Shown: positions 1 to 5,826, counted from the stretch's first letter. The stretch: DNA of 5,826 bases from a candidate division CSSED10-310 bacterium (GCA_016932295.1 JAFGDC010000038.1:1-5826), one strand, 5' to 3'. The notes: generated by a model from the sequence alone, not told the origin. Made by a program: numbers and translations.

Positions 1-1469
1 CTGTCGGAAGGACCCAGCGCGTAATGGGGATAGGCCAGATTGGTGTAGTTGCTGGTGTAGTAACTCGTGACTTCATACGTGCAGACCTGCTGCGCACAGA
101 TTTGGAAATTTCTGTTGAGCGCAATGTCGAAGGTGACGGTGCCCTGGTCCGGTACGTCAATGTCGTATCCATAGCCGGTGGAATATCCATTTGCCCAGAC
201 CATGACGTCATAGGTACCGGCCGCCAGCACCCGGTGATAATCACCGGCGGCTGGATCGGTGTAGACCGGCCAGGGGGCTTGCAGGATCGTCACTACGGCT
301 TCCAGGGGGGCTCCCGTGGTGGCATCGGTCACCACTCCCTGCATCCCATAGCCCGCTTGGTCTGCGATGTATAAAATGGCGTCGCGGTTGTTGTCCCAGT
401 CCTGCTGGATGGCACCGGATGTATAACCGGGAGTTTCGATAGTCCAGTCGATGTCACCCCGGCAGCCGTATGACCAGTCGTTGGTGTCCCCGTTCGTCTG
501 ATACCAATCCCAGCCATTGATCACGGTGTAACCCTGACCCGGCAACTGGTGATTGTAATAACCCCAGGACAAGGTGTCGATATACGATTCGTCAGGCGTG
601 GCGTTGGGGGAAAAGTTCCACACATAGTTGATATAGGTGGTCTCACCATGGAATGACAACGATAGGCTGAAATTCCTGTCCAGCGAATACTCCCGCAGCA
701 CCCGCACCTCTGGTTCGGAAAAACTGCAAGCGCCTTCACCTCCCCAATAATAGCCATGGTTGCGGTTGAGATCGATGTAATTGGCGTTGTACCTCGAGCC
801 GTTTTCGTGACCATCCGGATTGACGCTCGCCTGAATCCAGATCTCCCGGTTGTTCACCAGGTAGGAGATGTCCGGATCAGTCCCGTAGTTATCCACCAGG
901 TAGTCGATCAACAAGACCATGAGTTCGAGACTCATGTATTCATCACCATGGATATTTCCGATGAACCGCACCTCCGCCTCGAGCGGATCGTCGTAATCAG
1001 GTTCGTCGGTGATCTCCATCACATAAATAGTACGCCCCTGAACAGTCGTACCCACCGTATGCAGGCGCACGATGTCGGGATTTTCCGCGGCAACCGTCTG
1101 CATATGGGATACCAGGGATGAATAGCCAGTCCACAGCAGATCGTCCATCATGCGTTGCTTGCGGTCCATGGCGCGGTCCATGGCATCTTCCCACAATACC
1201 TTGTAACGGTACCCATACTCCGTCAATTTGGCCAATTGCTCATCGGTGGCGCGAGCCTGGAAGCCCTCATCAGTCACGTCTTCCACGGTCAAACGAAGCG
1301 ATTGAATGTGCCCGCGGACCTGTGAGAGATCATCACCGAACACCCATACTATCCGCTCGACCGGGGGCTCGGCCGCAACCGCCGCGGCGACCGCGACGCT
1401 TACCGCCACAAAAGATGATAAAAAACAGCACACGCACATCCAGATCCAGTGGTTTCCTTTCTTACACAT
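1..1469 (-). CDS. Secreted zinc carboxypeptidase, peptidase family M14, with transthyretin-like domain; 3' end beyond window
   Basis: This is a secreted metallocarboxypeptidase that should remove C-terminal residues from peptides outside the cytoplasm. The 489 visible residues are in one uninterrupted frame. Residues 1-33 form a signal peptide with a hydrophobic core and an AVAA end. Residues about 35-105 resemble an M14 pro-region. The catalytic domain spans about 110-370. Zinc ligands are H174 and E177 (GNIHGDE) and H274 (SFHGE). NPDG (217-220) and DLNRN (233-237) fit the substrate-carboxylate site, and E345 (WTIETPG) is the catalytic glutamate. The WYQTNG...DWSYGC stretch before E345 resembles the carboxypeptidase D/E/N branch (M14B) more than pancreatic A/B enzymes. 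Residues about 374-451 are a transthyretin-like regulatory domain (GVVTDATTGAPL), as expected for that branch. A further segment with ALGPSD begins at the window edge and is cut off. Start: ATG at 1469, eight bases after AAGGAGG. It is divergent from the SRPBCC gene. Family assignment is firm; substrate is unknown. Confidence 0.93.
   Translation of the reverse strand, partial: MCKKGNHWIWMCVCCFLSSFVAVSVAVAAAVAAEPPVERIVWVFGDDLSQVRGHIQSLRLTVEDVTDEGFQARATDEQLAKLTEYGYRYKVLWEDAMDRAMDRKQRMMDDLLWTGYSSLVSHMQTVAAENPDIVRLHTVGTTVQGRTIYVMEITDEPDYDDPLEAEVRFIGNIHGDEYMSLELMVLLIDYLVDNYGTDPDISYLVNNREIWIQASVNPDGHENGSRYNANYIDLNRNHGYYWGGEGACSFSEPEVRVLREYSLDRNFSLSLSFHGETTYINYVWNFSPNATPDESYIDTLSWGYYNHQLPGQGYTVINGWDWYQTNGDTNDWSYGCRGDIDWTIETPGYTSGAIQQDWDNNRDAILYIADQAGYGMQGVVTDATTGAPLEAVVTILQAPWPVYTDPAAGDYHRVLAAGTYDVMVWANGYSTGYGYDIDVPDQGTVTFDIALNRNFQICAQQVCTYEVTSYYTSNYTNLAYPHYALGPSD
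1161..1184. repeat. Tandem 12-bp duplication inside the carboxypeptidase gene
   Basis: Two exact copies of GCGGTCCATGGC lie head to tail (1161-1172 and 1173-1184). On the coding strand they give AMDRAMDR at residues 96-103, at the junction between pro-region and catalytic domain. The duplication is in frame and adds four residues to a charged, probably helical linker. Confidence 0.9.
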
Positions 1470-1477
1470 CTCAGCAT

Positions 1478-1484
1478 CCTCCTT
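1478..1484 (-). promoter_or_regulatory. Ribosome binding site of the carboxypeptidase gene
   Basis: AAGGAGG on the minus strand lies eight bases before the ATG at 1469. Another ATG directly abuts this site, but it is out of frame and too close to be used, so the site fixes the start at 1469. Confidence 0.85.
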
Positions 1485-1498
1485 GCAAAACCATTTAT

Positions 1499-1527
1499 GC
1501 TGTATTACTAAACGCCTGGCTTGTCAA
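1499..1527 (-). promoter_or_regulatory. Probable sigma-70-type promoter for the carboxypeptidase gene
   Basis: On the minus strand a perfect TTGACA (1527-1522) is followed after 17 bases by TACAGC (1504-1499). TACAGC matches only three of six positions of the -10 consensus. Transcription would begin near 1492 and give a leader of about 23 bases containing the ribosome binding site. The -35 box, spacer and position fit well; the weak -10 box keeps confidence moderate. Confidence 0.5.
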
Positions 1528-1630
1528 CTCGACCCTGTCCCGAATCCCCCGCCTGAATTCCCGGGCCTGGCCACATCCGCCTTTCGGCGCCGCATTTGAC
1601 TAAGGACAATCAGCGGCAGTGCGACTCCCG

Positions 1631-1694
1631 GTCTCCATCCGGATTGCACCGAAGCAGGTTATGCGGTACTGTCATCGCTAGGATCGATGGAGAC
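1631..1694. repeat. Inverted repeat with 9-bp arms in the divergent intergenic region
   Basis: GTCTCCATC (1631-1639) and GATGGAGAC (1686-1694) are perfect reverse complements 46 bases apart. Another CCG/CGG pairing outside the arms is possible across a two-base bulge. The arms flank the candidate promoter of the SRPBCC gene and end 37 bases before its probable GTG start. This could be an operator or chance; a 9-bp match of this spacing is expected about once in a window of this size. Confidence 0.35.
1644..1672 (+). promoter_or_regulatory. Weak candidate promoter for the SRPBCC gene
   Basis: TTGCAC (1644-1649) and TACTGT (1667-1672) are separated by the ideal 17 bases, but each matches only three of six consensus positions. 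A start near 1679 would leave a leader of about 50 bases before the GTG at 1732. This is the best spaced pair I found in the gap, and its support is weak. Confidence 0.25.
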
Positions 1695-1717
1695 GCCGGT
1701 TGCGATCTTCAACCTCC

Positions 1718-1723
1718 AGGGAG
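1718..1723 (+). promoter_or_regulatory. Ribosome binding site that favours the GTG start at 1732
   Basis: AGGGAG lies eight bases before the in-frame GTG at 1732. The upstream in-frame ATG at 1687 has only AGGA three bases away, which is too close. The site therefore decides in favour of the GTG, which also trims 15 residues that do not look like the SRPBCC N-terminus. Confidence 0.6.
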
Positions 1724-1731
1724 CATGTATC

Positions 1732-2154
1732 GTGACAGTTGTATCAAACCGGATAGTGGTCAATGCGGACCCGCGCCGCTGCTTCGATGTCGTTGCCGAT
1801 TTCAGCAACTATCCTCGTTTCCTCGGCGATCACGAGGAAGCTGTCGTTCTCGACCATACCGACGAAGTGGTGGTGGTGCGGTTCGCTCTGCGACTGATTA
1901 AAAGGTTCCAATTCACTGTTCGCCATCATCTTGAACCATGCCGGCGCATCTCCTGGGAACACCTTGACGGACCCTTTCAACTATGCCGCGGCGAATGGCG
2001 GTTCGAAATCGCTCCGACCGGCACCTTGATTCATTATCAGATAGAACTGGAACCCGGTTTTTTCATACCAAGACTAATCGCCGATAAGCTGATACAGGTC
2101 TCCATTCCCGCCACGCTCAAGGCATTCAAACAGGAGATCGAAATCAACGCATAA
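1732..2154 (+). CDS. SRPBCC/START-fold protein, polyketide cyclase or COQ10-like
   Basis: This is a single-domain cytoplasmic protein of the SRPBCC (Bet v 1/START) fold, which binds hydrophobic ligands in a deep cavity. With the GTG start it has 140 residues, the usual length for the family. The N-terminal strand VSNRIVVNADPRRCFDVVAD followed by FSNYPRFL is the typical opening: strand, short helices, then the D-x-x-x-Y-P turn. The middle holds ISWEHLDGPFQ and then GEWRFEI. The end has GTLIHYQIELEPG followed by a long amphipathic C-terminal helix. This order is characteristic of the polyketide cyclase/dehydrase and COQ10/RatA group. No signal peptide or membrane segment is present. An upstream ATG (1687) would give 155 residues. 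The gene stands alone between a divergent and a convergent neighbour, so context gives no clue to its ligand. The fold is secure; a role in quinone or lipid handling would be a guess. Confidence 0.87.
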   Translation: MTVVSNRIVVNADPRRCFDVVADFSNYPRFLGDHEEAVVLDHTDEVVVVRFALRLIKRFQFTVRHHLEPCRRISWEHLDGPFQLCRGEWRFEIAPTGTLIHYQIELEPGFFIPRLIADKLIQVSIPATLKAFKQEIEINA

Positions 2155-2224
2155 TGGCTGTCCGTATGTGTTCGGTCCGGGGTTTCCTTCATGCGGAACG
2201 GAAGTAAGGATATCATGGTTCCGA

Positions 2225-2271
2225 AGCCGGCTTGCCGGCTGCTGCCATTCCGTCGGGATCGCCGGCCGACG
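2225..2271. terminator. Two GC-rich hairpins between convergent genes
   Basis: AGCCGG-CTTG-CCGGCT (2225-2240) forms a 6-bp stem with a tetraloop. CGTCGG (2251-2256) pairs with CCGACG (2266-2271) across nine bases. They fill much of the 125-bp gap between two converging genes, and the second begins nine bases past the stop of the ligase gene. Neither has a T-run on either side, so classical intrinsic termination is not shown. They may assist Rho-dependent termination or protect 3' ends. Confidence 0.35.
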
Positions 2272-2279
2272 ATGAGTGA

Positions 2280-5183
2280 TCAATAGTCTTCGATGAATTC
2301 CGGCAGCAAAATCCGGAAACGTATGATCCGCGCGGTCTGTGCCGGCAGAAGATCATGGTAATAAATGATTTGTTGCAGCTTGTCCTCATCCTTTGAAAAC
2401 AACTGCTGGGCTTCCCACAACTGATGGACAAAGTCTCTCTCGACATAGAGATACCTGTTCCTGTTCAGCCGGGCCGCCTCCGGATTGTCGAGAATTTCCA
2501 GCTCCATGCCGGCAACTGCATAGTACAAAATGTTATCAACCACTTTCGAGTTCCAGTGGAGCATGGCGGCATCCAGGTACTTCATGGACAGGGCATATTG
2601 TCCATGGATATACAGGAGCAGACCCATTTCGTTCTCTACTACCGGATGTTTGGGATACCTTTGCAATACTTTCTGTAAGATGGTCTGACTGCATTCCAGG
2701 TCGTTCAACCCGTAAATTCGTGATCTGAGGATCGCGGCGCAAACGCCGTTTCGTTCACCCGTGGACAGACAGGCGAGGCTTTGTTCCGCCAGATAACGCA
2801 GGCTGGGCAGTCGATAGGAGGGATTGGCGACCATCAATAGCAAGGCGGCCCGGCAATAAGAGTAGGCAAGTCGATCCCGGATTCCATCCTCCATGTGCTG
2901 CGCCTGCTCGAGATCGGTGACGGCCTGGGTCAGGATATCCACCGGGGCCGGGAAATCAGGATGACGCAGGTGCAACTGTTTCAGCTTCAACAGGATGTGT
3001 GGATTTACTCCCATGCCGTCCAGGAGTGCCTGGCGCATGGCCGTATCATCACCTTCGAAATGTGAAACCACCGCCCTCCCCAAATAGAGTAACGCATCCT
3101 CTCGATTGGGATTGAGCCGCAAGGCCCGGTCCAGCATTTCAGCGGCGCCCGCCCGGTCGCCGAATCGCAGCAGGTTTTTACTTATTTCCTGGTAATAATA
3201 CTCATTGCGGGGATTGAGGGTCACCGCTTCCCGATAATCGGCGATAGCTTCCTTGATGCGGCCGGCGCGTTCGTTTGCATAGCCCTTGTAGTAGTGCAAA
3301 TGGGGATCGAGGCCGTTGTAGTACAGTGCCGTTGCCAGATGTTGTCTGGCCAGCTTGAAATGGGTTTGCGAGTCCTGGTAGGGAATCGACGACACTTCCT
3401 GGATCGCGATCTGGAAAAAACTCCTGGAGAGTCCCAGGCTCAAGGTGATGCTGAGGATCAGCGCAAACCCCAGTGTCACCACGAAATCCACCATTCGACG
3501 GGCGGCGAGCGCCGTGGTTCTCGTGGGAAGAGCAGCATCCAGCCGCGATTGATGGATGGGGTTCCACATGGCTATTCCCAGAACCACCCAGATGAAAATC
3601 GAAGTGTCGGCGCTGAGCAATCTGAAATCGCTCAAGGAATCGAGCAGGATGCCCGTAAAGGCCGCCGCCGTGGCGCAGATGATCGGTGATGAGGAATTGG
3701 GATTGCGAAGCATCGTCCCCAATCTGCGGGAAGCGACCAATAGGAGCACGATGGTGCACAGCACCCCGGCAAGTCCCATGGAAGTGTATATTTCCAGCCA
3801 TGTGTTCTCGGCATCGATGGTCAATTCGCGGATCAGCGGCTGAAAGGGTTGCCGGGCGGCGAGTGCCGGGTAGAGATACTGCTTGAGATTGAAGCCCGTC
3901 CCGAACCACATATGCTCGGGGATGGTTCTTGCGATGGTGCTCCAGAAAGCACATCGGTCGGACCATCCCGCCCACAGCAATTCCTGGATTGTCCTTCCAA
4001 GGGGGTAGGCAGTGAGGGCGAGCCCCGCGGCTGGCAGCACCAATCCCCGCCGCCGGCCGCGGTATATTGACGAAGAACCCATCGGCAGGCGCTTGAACAG
4101 GAACCAGTAGATAGTCAGCTCTATCGCAAGGATAACCCAGTGTGTGTAGGAATGTGTTCCATACAGGAAGACCATCATTATGAACAGGGCGGGAGGAAGC
4201 ACGCGCCGCCAGTAGGACATGAAATATATCTCGCGAAAGGCGAGGAGAAACGGCGCGAGAACCACGATCTGGAATGCAGTAGTGGTGGGAGGACAACGGT
4301 TGACCCAAAGCGCATGCGTCAAGCCGGCGGTCAAGCCGAGCGCGTGGCAGCGAACAGCGAGGATCACGAGGCCGACTGAGGCGGTCAGCACGGTGGAGGC
4401 GGCGATGGGAATGAGAATGTGCAACCGACCTGAGTCCGTTTTGAGATACTCGGCGAGCAACAGCAGGAAGAGCAGGTCGCAGGTGATGTTCACCATGGCG
4501 ATCAGGCTCCGGTGCGTGCAGAAAGAGCCGTGGGTAGCGATCACCAGAACGACGACAGTCAGCAGCGCAGGTATCAGGCGCCAGTGCAGGGACCATGTCC
4601 GAATGCCACGACGCCAACGATCCACAATGTGGTAGAGAAACAGCCAGCCGAGAATGAGGACATTTGGGGAGAGAATGTGAATCAGCTTGATCTGGTATGG
4701 AGAAGACAGGAAGACAAGGTAGAGCACCAGGCCGGCGGTGTAAATGCGATTGCGTGGATACGCATACCAGAAAAGGAAATAGATGAAGATAGATGCGATG
4801 ATCCAGTAGTACAATCCGGGCAGAACAAGCAGCACCCTGACCGAAAAGACCAGCAGCACGGAGAAGAGGAACAGGGCGCCGGAGATCCGCAACAGGCGCT
4901 CCAACCAGGGGTACGACGATCGATCGGGAGCGGTGCTGCGCTGAAAACCTATGATGATGCTGTAAGCGAACACCGCCTGCAGAATGAAGATCGATGCATA
5001 CTGGAATTCAGGAGCGCTGTAGTGAAGGGACAGCAGCAGAATGGCGGTGGTCTGTACATTCAGCAGGGACAACAGTAGCAGGAGACTGTTTCGACGCAGC
5101 GCATCCGCTGTGTACAGCAGGCCGTCTGTCGTGGCTTGTGACGCGAAACGGGTCAGTTCCTGGAAGATTCCCGGTCCGTTCAC
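2280..5183 (-). CDS. O-antigen ligase/Wzy-type polytopic membrane protein with C-terminal TPR domain
   Basis: This protein probably polymerises, or transfers to an acceptor, lipid-linked glycan repeats at the outer face of the inner membrane. From the GTG at 5183 it has 967 residues. Residues about 30-395 contain a dozen or so hydrophobic helices. A large hydrophilic loop (about 395-466) follows, with RCAFWSTIARTIPEHMWFGT (410-429) and AENTWLEIYTSMGLAGVL (458-475). These match the R-x-x-x-W...P...G-x-G and HN-x-x-L...G-x-x-G pattern of the Wzy_C/O-antigen ligase family, except that the usual histidine of HN is glutamate. About three more helices follow, then a last one near 566-587. The rest is soluble, with TPR units at about 627-660 and 661-694 (GRIKEAIADYREAVTLNP) and a weaker one near 844-876. 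Start: GTG overlaps the upstream stop as GTGA; an in-frame ATG at 5264 would overlap the preceding gene by 85 bp. Polymerase versus ligase cannot be decided from sequence. Confidence 0.85.
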   Translation of the reverse strand: MNGPGIFQELTRFASQATTDGLLYTADALRRNSLLLLLSLLNVQTTAILLLSLHYSAPEFQYASIFILQAVFAYSIIIGFQRSTAPDRSSYPWLERLLRISGALFLFSVLLVFSVRVLLVLPGLYYWIIASIFIYFLFWYAYPRNRIYTAGLVLYLVFLSSPYQIKLIHILSPNVLILGWLFLYHIVDRWRRGIRTWSLHWRLIPALLTVVVLVIATHGSFCTHRSLIAMVNITCDLLFLLLLAEYLKTDSGRLHILIPIAASTVLTASVGLVILAVRCHALGLTAGLTHALWVNRCPPTTTAFQIVVLAPFLLAFREIYFMSYWRRVLPPALFIMMVFLYGTHSYTHWVILAIELTIYWFLFKRLPMGSSSIYRGRRRGLVLPAAGLALTAYPLGRTIQELLWAGWSDRCAFWSTIARTIPEHMWFGTGFNLKQYLYPALAARQPFQPLIRELTIDAENTWLEIYTSMGLAGVLCTIVLLLVASRRLGTMLRNPNSSSPIICATAAAFTGILLDSLSDFRLLSADTSIFIWVVLGIAMWNPIHQSRLDAALPTRTTALAARRMVDFVVTLGFALILSITLSLGLSRSFFQIAIQEVSSIPYQDSQTHFKLARQHLATALYYNGLDPHLHYYKGYANERAGRIKEAIADYREAVTLNPRNEYYYQEISKNLLRFGDRAGAAEMLDRALRLNPNREDALLYLGRAVVSHFEGDDTAMRQALLDGMGVNPHILLKLKQLHLRHPDFPAPVDILTQAVTDLEQAQHMEDGIRDRLAYSYCRAALLLMVANPSYRLPSLRYLAEQSLACLSTGERNGVCAAILRSRIYGLNDLECSQTILQKVLQRYPKHPVVENEMGLLLYIHGQYALSMKYLDAAMLHWNSKVVDNILYYAVAGMELEILDNPEAARLNRNRYLYVERDFVHQLWEAQQLFSKDEDKLQQIIYYHDLLPAQTARIIRFRILLPEFIEDY

Positions 5184-5614
5184 CGCACCGCCCCGGAACT
5201 CCGATGTGAGTGGAGATAGCGCAAATGATCCTTGCACATTCCATCTTGCAGGCGCTTCTGCCATATGACGCGCTGCCTGATCAACCGGTTACGGTTCCTG
5301 ATTTCCATCACCTGGGCTTCGGACGTGTCGGCGATCCCCTCCAGCAACGGACCAAGCACCTTTCGCTGCATTGGATCCAAAGAATCTCCGGCTTGCAGCA
5401 CGAGAAGTCCTCTCACCACATCGTTGACCGTAATATCCAGTTGCCGCTGCGCCGTCACTCCCGACTCGCGCACCAAATGAATCACCGGATCTTCCACGGC
5501 GATCAGCGGCTTTTCACGATCGGCGGTACCGGCCCGCTCCATTACCAGCCACGTACTCAGCCAAACCATCAGGGCTAAACCAAGGAAAATGACAGAACGC
5601 GTTTCAACACGCAC
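5180..5614 (-). CDS. Small membrane-anchored protein of unknown function, coupled to the ligase gene
   Basis: I do not recognise the family. The 144-residue product starts with MRVETR, a hydrophobic helix at about 7-25 (SVIFLGLALMVWLSTWLV), and no good signal-peptidase site. It is therefore probably a single-pass protein with a soluble periplasmic or external part. That part is largely helical and charged. A segment LDPMQRKVLGPLLEGIAD (79-96) recalls the LTxxQ-type helices seen in Spy/CpxP-like and other small periplasmic proteins, followed by a basic helix RNRNRLIRQRVIWQKRLQ (106-123). This likeness is weak. The start is GTG, placed by the GGGGAGG site seven bases upstream. The stop overlaps the GTG start of the ligase gene by four bases, so the two are very likely co-translated. 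By context it may assist or regulate the ligase; that is inference only. Confidence 0.8.
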   Translation of the reverse strand: MRVETRSVIFLGLALMVWLSTWLVMERAGTADREKPLIAVEDPVIHLVRESGVTAQRQLDITVNDVVRGLLVLQAGDSLDPMQRKVLGPLLEGIADTSEAQVMEIRNRNRLIRQRVIWQKRLQDGMCKDHLRYLHSHRSSGAVR

Positions 5615-5621
5615 TTCGGAG

Positions 5622-5628
5622 CCTCCCC
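5622..5628 (-). promoter_or_regulatory. Ribosome binding site of the small membrane-protein gene
   Basis: GGGGAGG on the minus strand lies seven bases before GTG at 5614. It is the strongest site in the operon and fixes a GTG start. The second gene has only a poor site of its own (GGGG, 5194-5191), consistent with translational coupling. Confidence 0.8.
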
Positions 5629-5660
5629 GTTTCCGGTGGATGTACGCTTTGTATCAGAAA

Positions 5661-5676
5661 TGCGAGCCTTCTACCA
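5661..5676 (-). promoter_or_regulatory. Possible sigma-54 promoter of the two-gene operon
   Basis: The minus strand reads TGGTAGAAGGCTCGCA. It has the GG (-24) and GC (-12) pairs with exactly ten bases between them and matches about eight of the twelve consensus positions of TGGCACG-N4-TTGCW. Transcription would start near 5650, leaving about 35 bases to the GTG at 5614. No convincing sigma-70 pair was seen here. A match of this quality can arise by chance. Confidence 0.3.
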
Positions 5677-5816
5677 CCCGTCGCCGGGAACCCTTTGGTT
5701 TCGATATACGCCTGAGGTGGTTTGGTGGTGAGGTGCGTTTGTCTGACGAGCAGTGCTTTGGTGTGCCTTCATTGGCGGCTTTACGGGTGCCGCCGGTCAG
5801 GCGGGGCGGTAGAAGG
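5667..5816. repeat. Inverted repeat flanking the operon's upstream region
   Basis: CCTTCTACC (5667-5675) and GGTAGAAGG (5808-5816) are perfect reverse complements. Extending both arms gives 12 matches in 14 positions (CCTTCTACCACCCG against CCTTCTACCGCCCC). The left arm overlaps the candidate sigma-54 site. It could be a pair of binding sites for one regulator or a remnant of a repeat family. The rest of 5615-5826 holds no open frame I can support apart from a possible gene tail at its right end. Confidence 0.4.
5774..5794 (-). terminator. GC-rich hairpin, possible end of an upstream gene
   Basis: GGCGGC (5774-5779) and GCCGCC (5789-5794) can pair across nine bases, with two G-T pairs possible below. 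On the minus strand the hairpin begins two bases after a TGA (5799-5797) that would end a frame entering from beyond the window. No T-run follows, so this is only a candidate terminator. Confidence 0.3.
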
Positions 5817-5826
5817 ACCAATCAGC

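Noticed and set aside
1118..1603. A 161-codon plus-strand open frame antisense to the start of the carboxypeptidase gene
   Set aside because: The product is rich in R, P and S with no domain, and it runs across the promoter and start of a clear gene. It is a shadow of that gene.
1687..1731. ATG at 1687 as start of the SRPBCC protein
   Set aside because: It has no ribosome binding site at a usable distance and adds 15 residues not typical of the fold. GTG at 1732 has a well-spaced AGGGAG.
1744..1980. Minus-strand open frame antisense to the SRPBCC gene
   Set aside because: It is fully contained in a gene with a clear fold signature, and its translation shows no recognisable motif.
2225..2240. 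Palindromic AGCCGGCTTGCCGGCT as a CRISPR or REP-type repeat
   Set aside because: Only one copy is present in the window, with no spacer pattern, so it is treated as an ordinary intergenic hairpin.
3202..4617. A 471-codon open frame on the minus strand inside the ligase gene
   Set aside because: It lies in another frame of a well-supported gene. Its translation is rich in R, H, P and S, with no recognisable domain and no hydrophobic pattern, as expected of a GC-rich shadow frame.
4512..5078. A 188-codon plus-strand open frame antisense to the membrane part of the ligase
   Set aside because: The Q-, E- and D-rich translation is the typical antisense image of codons for leucine, phenylalanine and isoleucine in a membrane protein. 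It has no family resemblance.
1..5826. Exosortase/PEP-CTERM or defence system
   Set aside because: TPR-bearing ligases sometimes occur near exosortase genes, but no exosortase, PEP-CTERM tail or defence-type nuclease, helicase or transposase is present in the window.

Overview
The window looks like a chromosomal segment of a Gram-negative bacterium. It encodes a secreted zinc carboxypeptidase, a multi-spanning polymerase/ligase of the O-antigen type and a small membrane-anchored protein facing the periplasm or exterior. Base composition is moderately GC-rich. Shine-Dalgarno sites are strong, and GTG starts are frequent: three of the four genes appear to use GTG. No RNA gene, insertion sequence, CRISPR array or phage gene is visible. 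The sequence alone does not fix the phylum.

Left part (1-1469, minus strand): a secreted M14-family metallocarboxypeptidase with a signal peptide, an N-terminal pro-region, a catalytic domain with a complete zinc and catalytic residue set, and a transthyretin-like domain. Its C-terminus runs off the window. A promoter with a perfect TTGACA -35 box and an AAGGAGG ribosome binding site lie directly upstream.

Middle (1732-2154, plus strand): a small SRPBCC/START-fold protein of the polyketide cyclase/COQ10-like type, divergent from the carboxypeptidase. It is convergent with the next gene across a 125-bp gap holding two GC-rich hairpins.

Right part (5614 down to 2280, minus strand): a two-gene operon. 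The first gene encodes a 144-residue protein with one N-terminal membrane anchor. The second encodes a large polytopic O-antigen ligase/Wzy-like protein with a C-terminal TPR domain. The stop of the first and the probable GTG start of the second overlap as GTGA, which implies translational coupling. This places the start of the large protein 27 codons inside the longest open frame. Upstream lie a possible sigma-54 site, an inverted repeat, and possibly the last codons and terminator hairpin of another minus-strand gene.

Working model (inference): the operon acts in assembly or transfer of a surface polysaccharide, and the small protein is an unrecognised partner of the ligase. The carboxypeptidase and the SRPBCC protein need not be functionally linked to it. 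The least explained element is the coupled small gene. No clearly new system can be demonstrated from this window alone.
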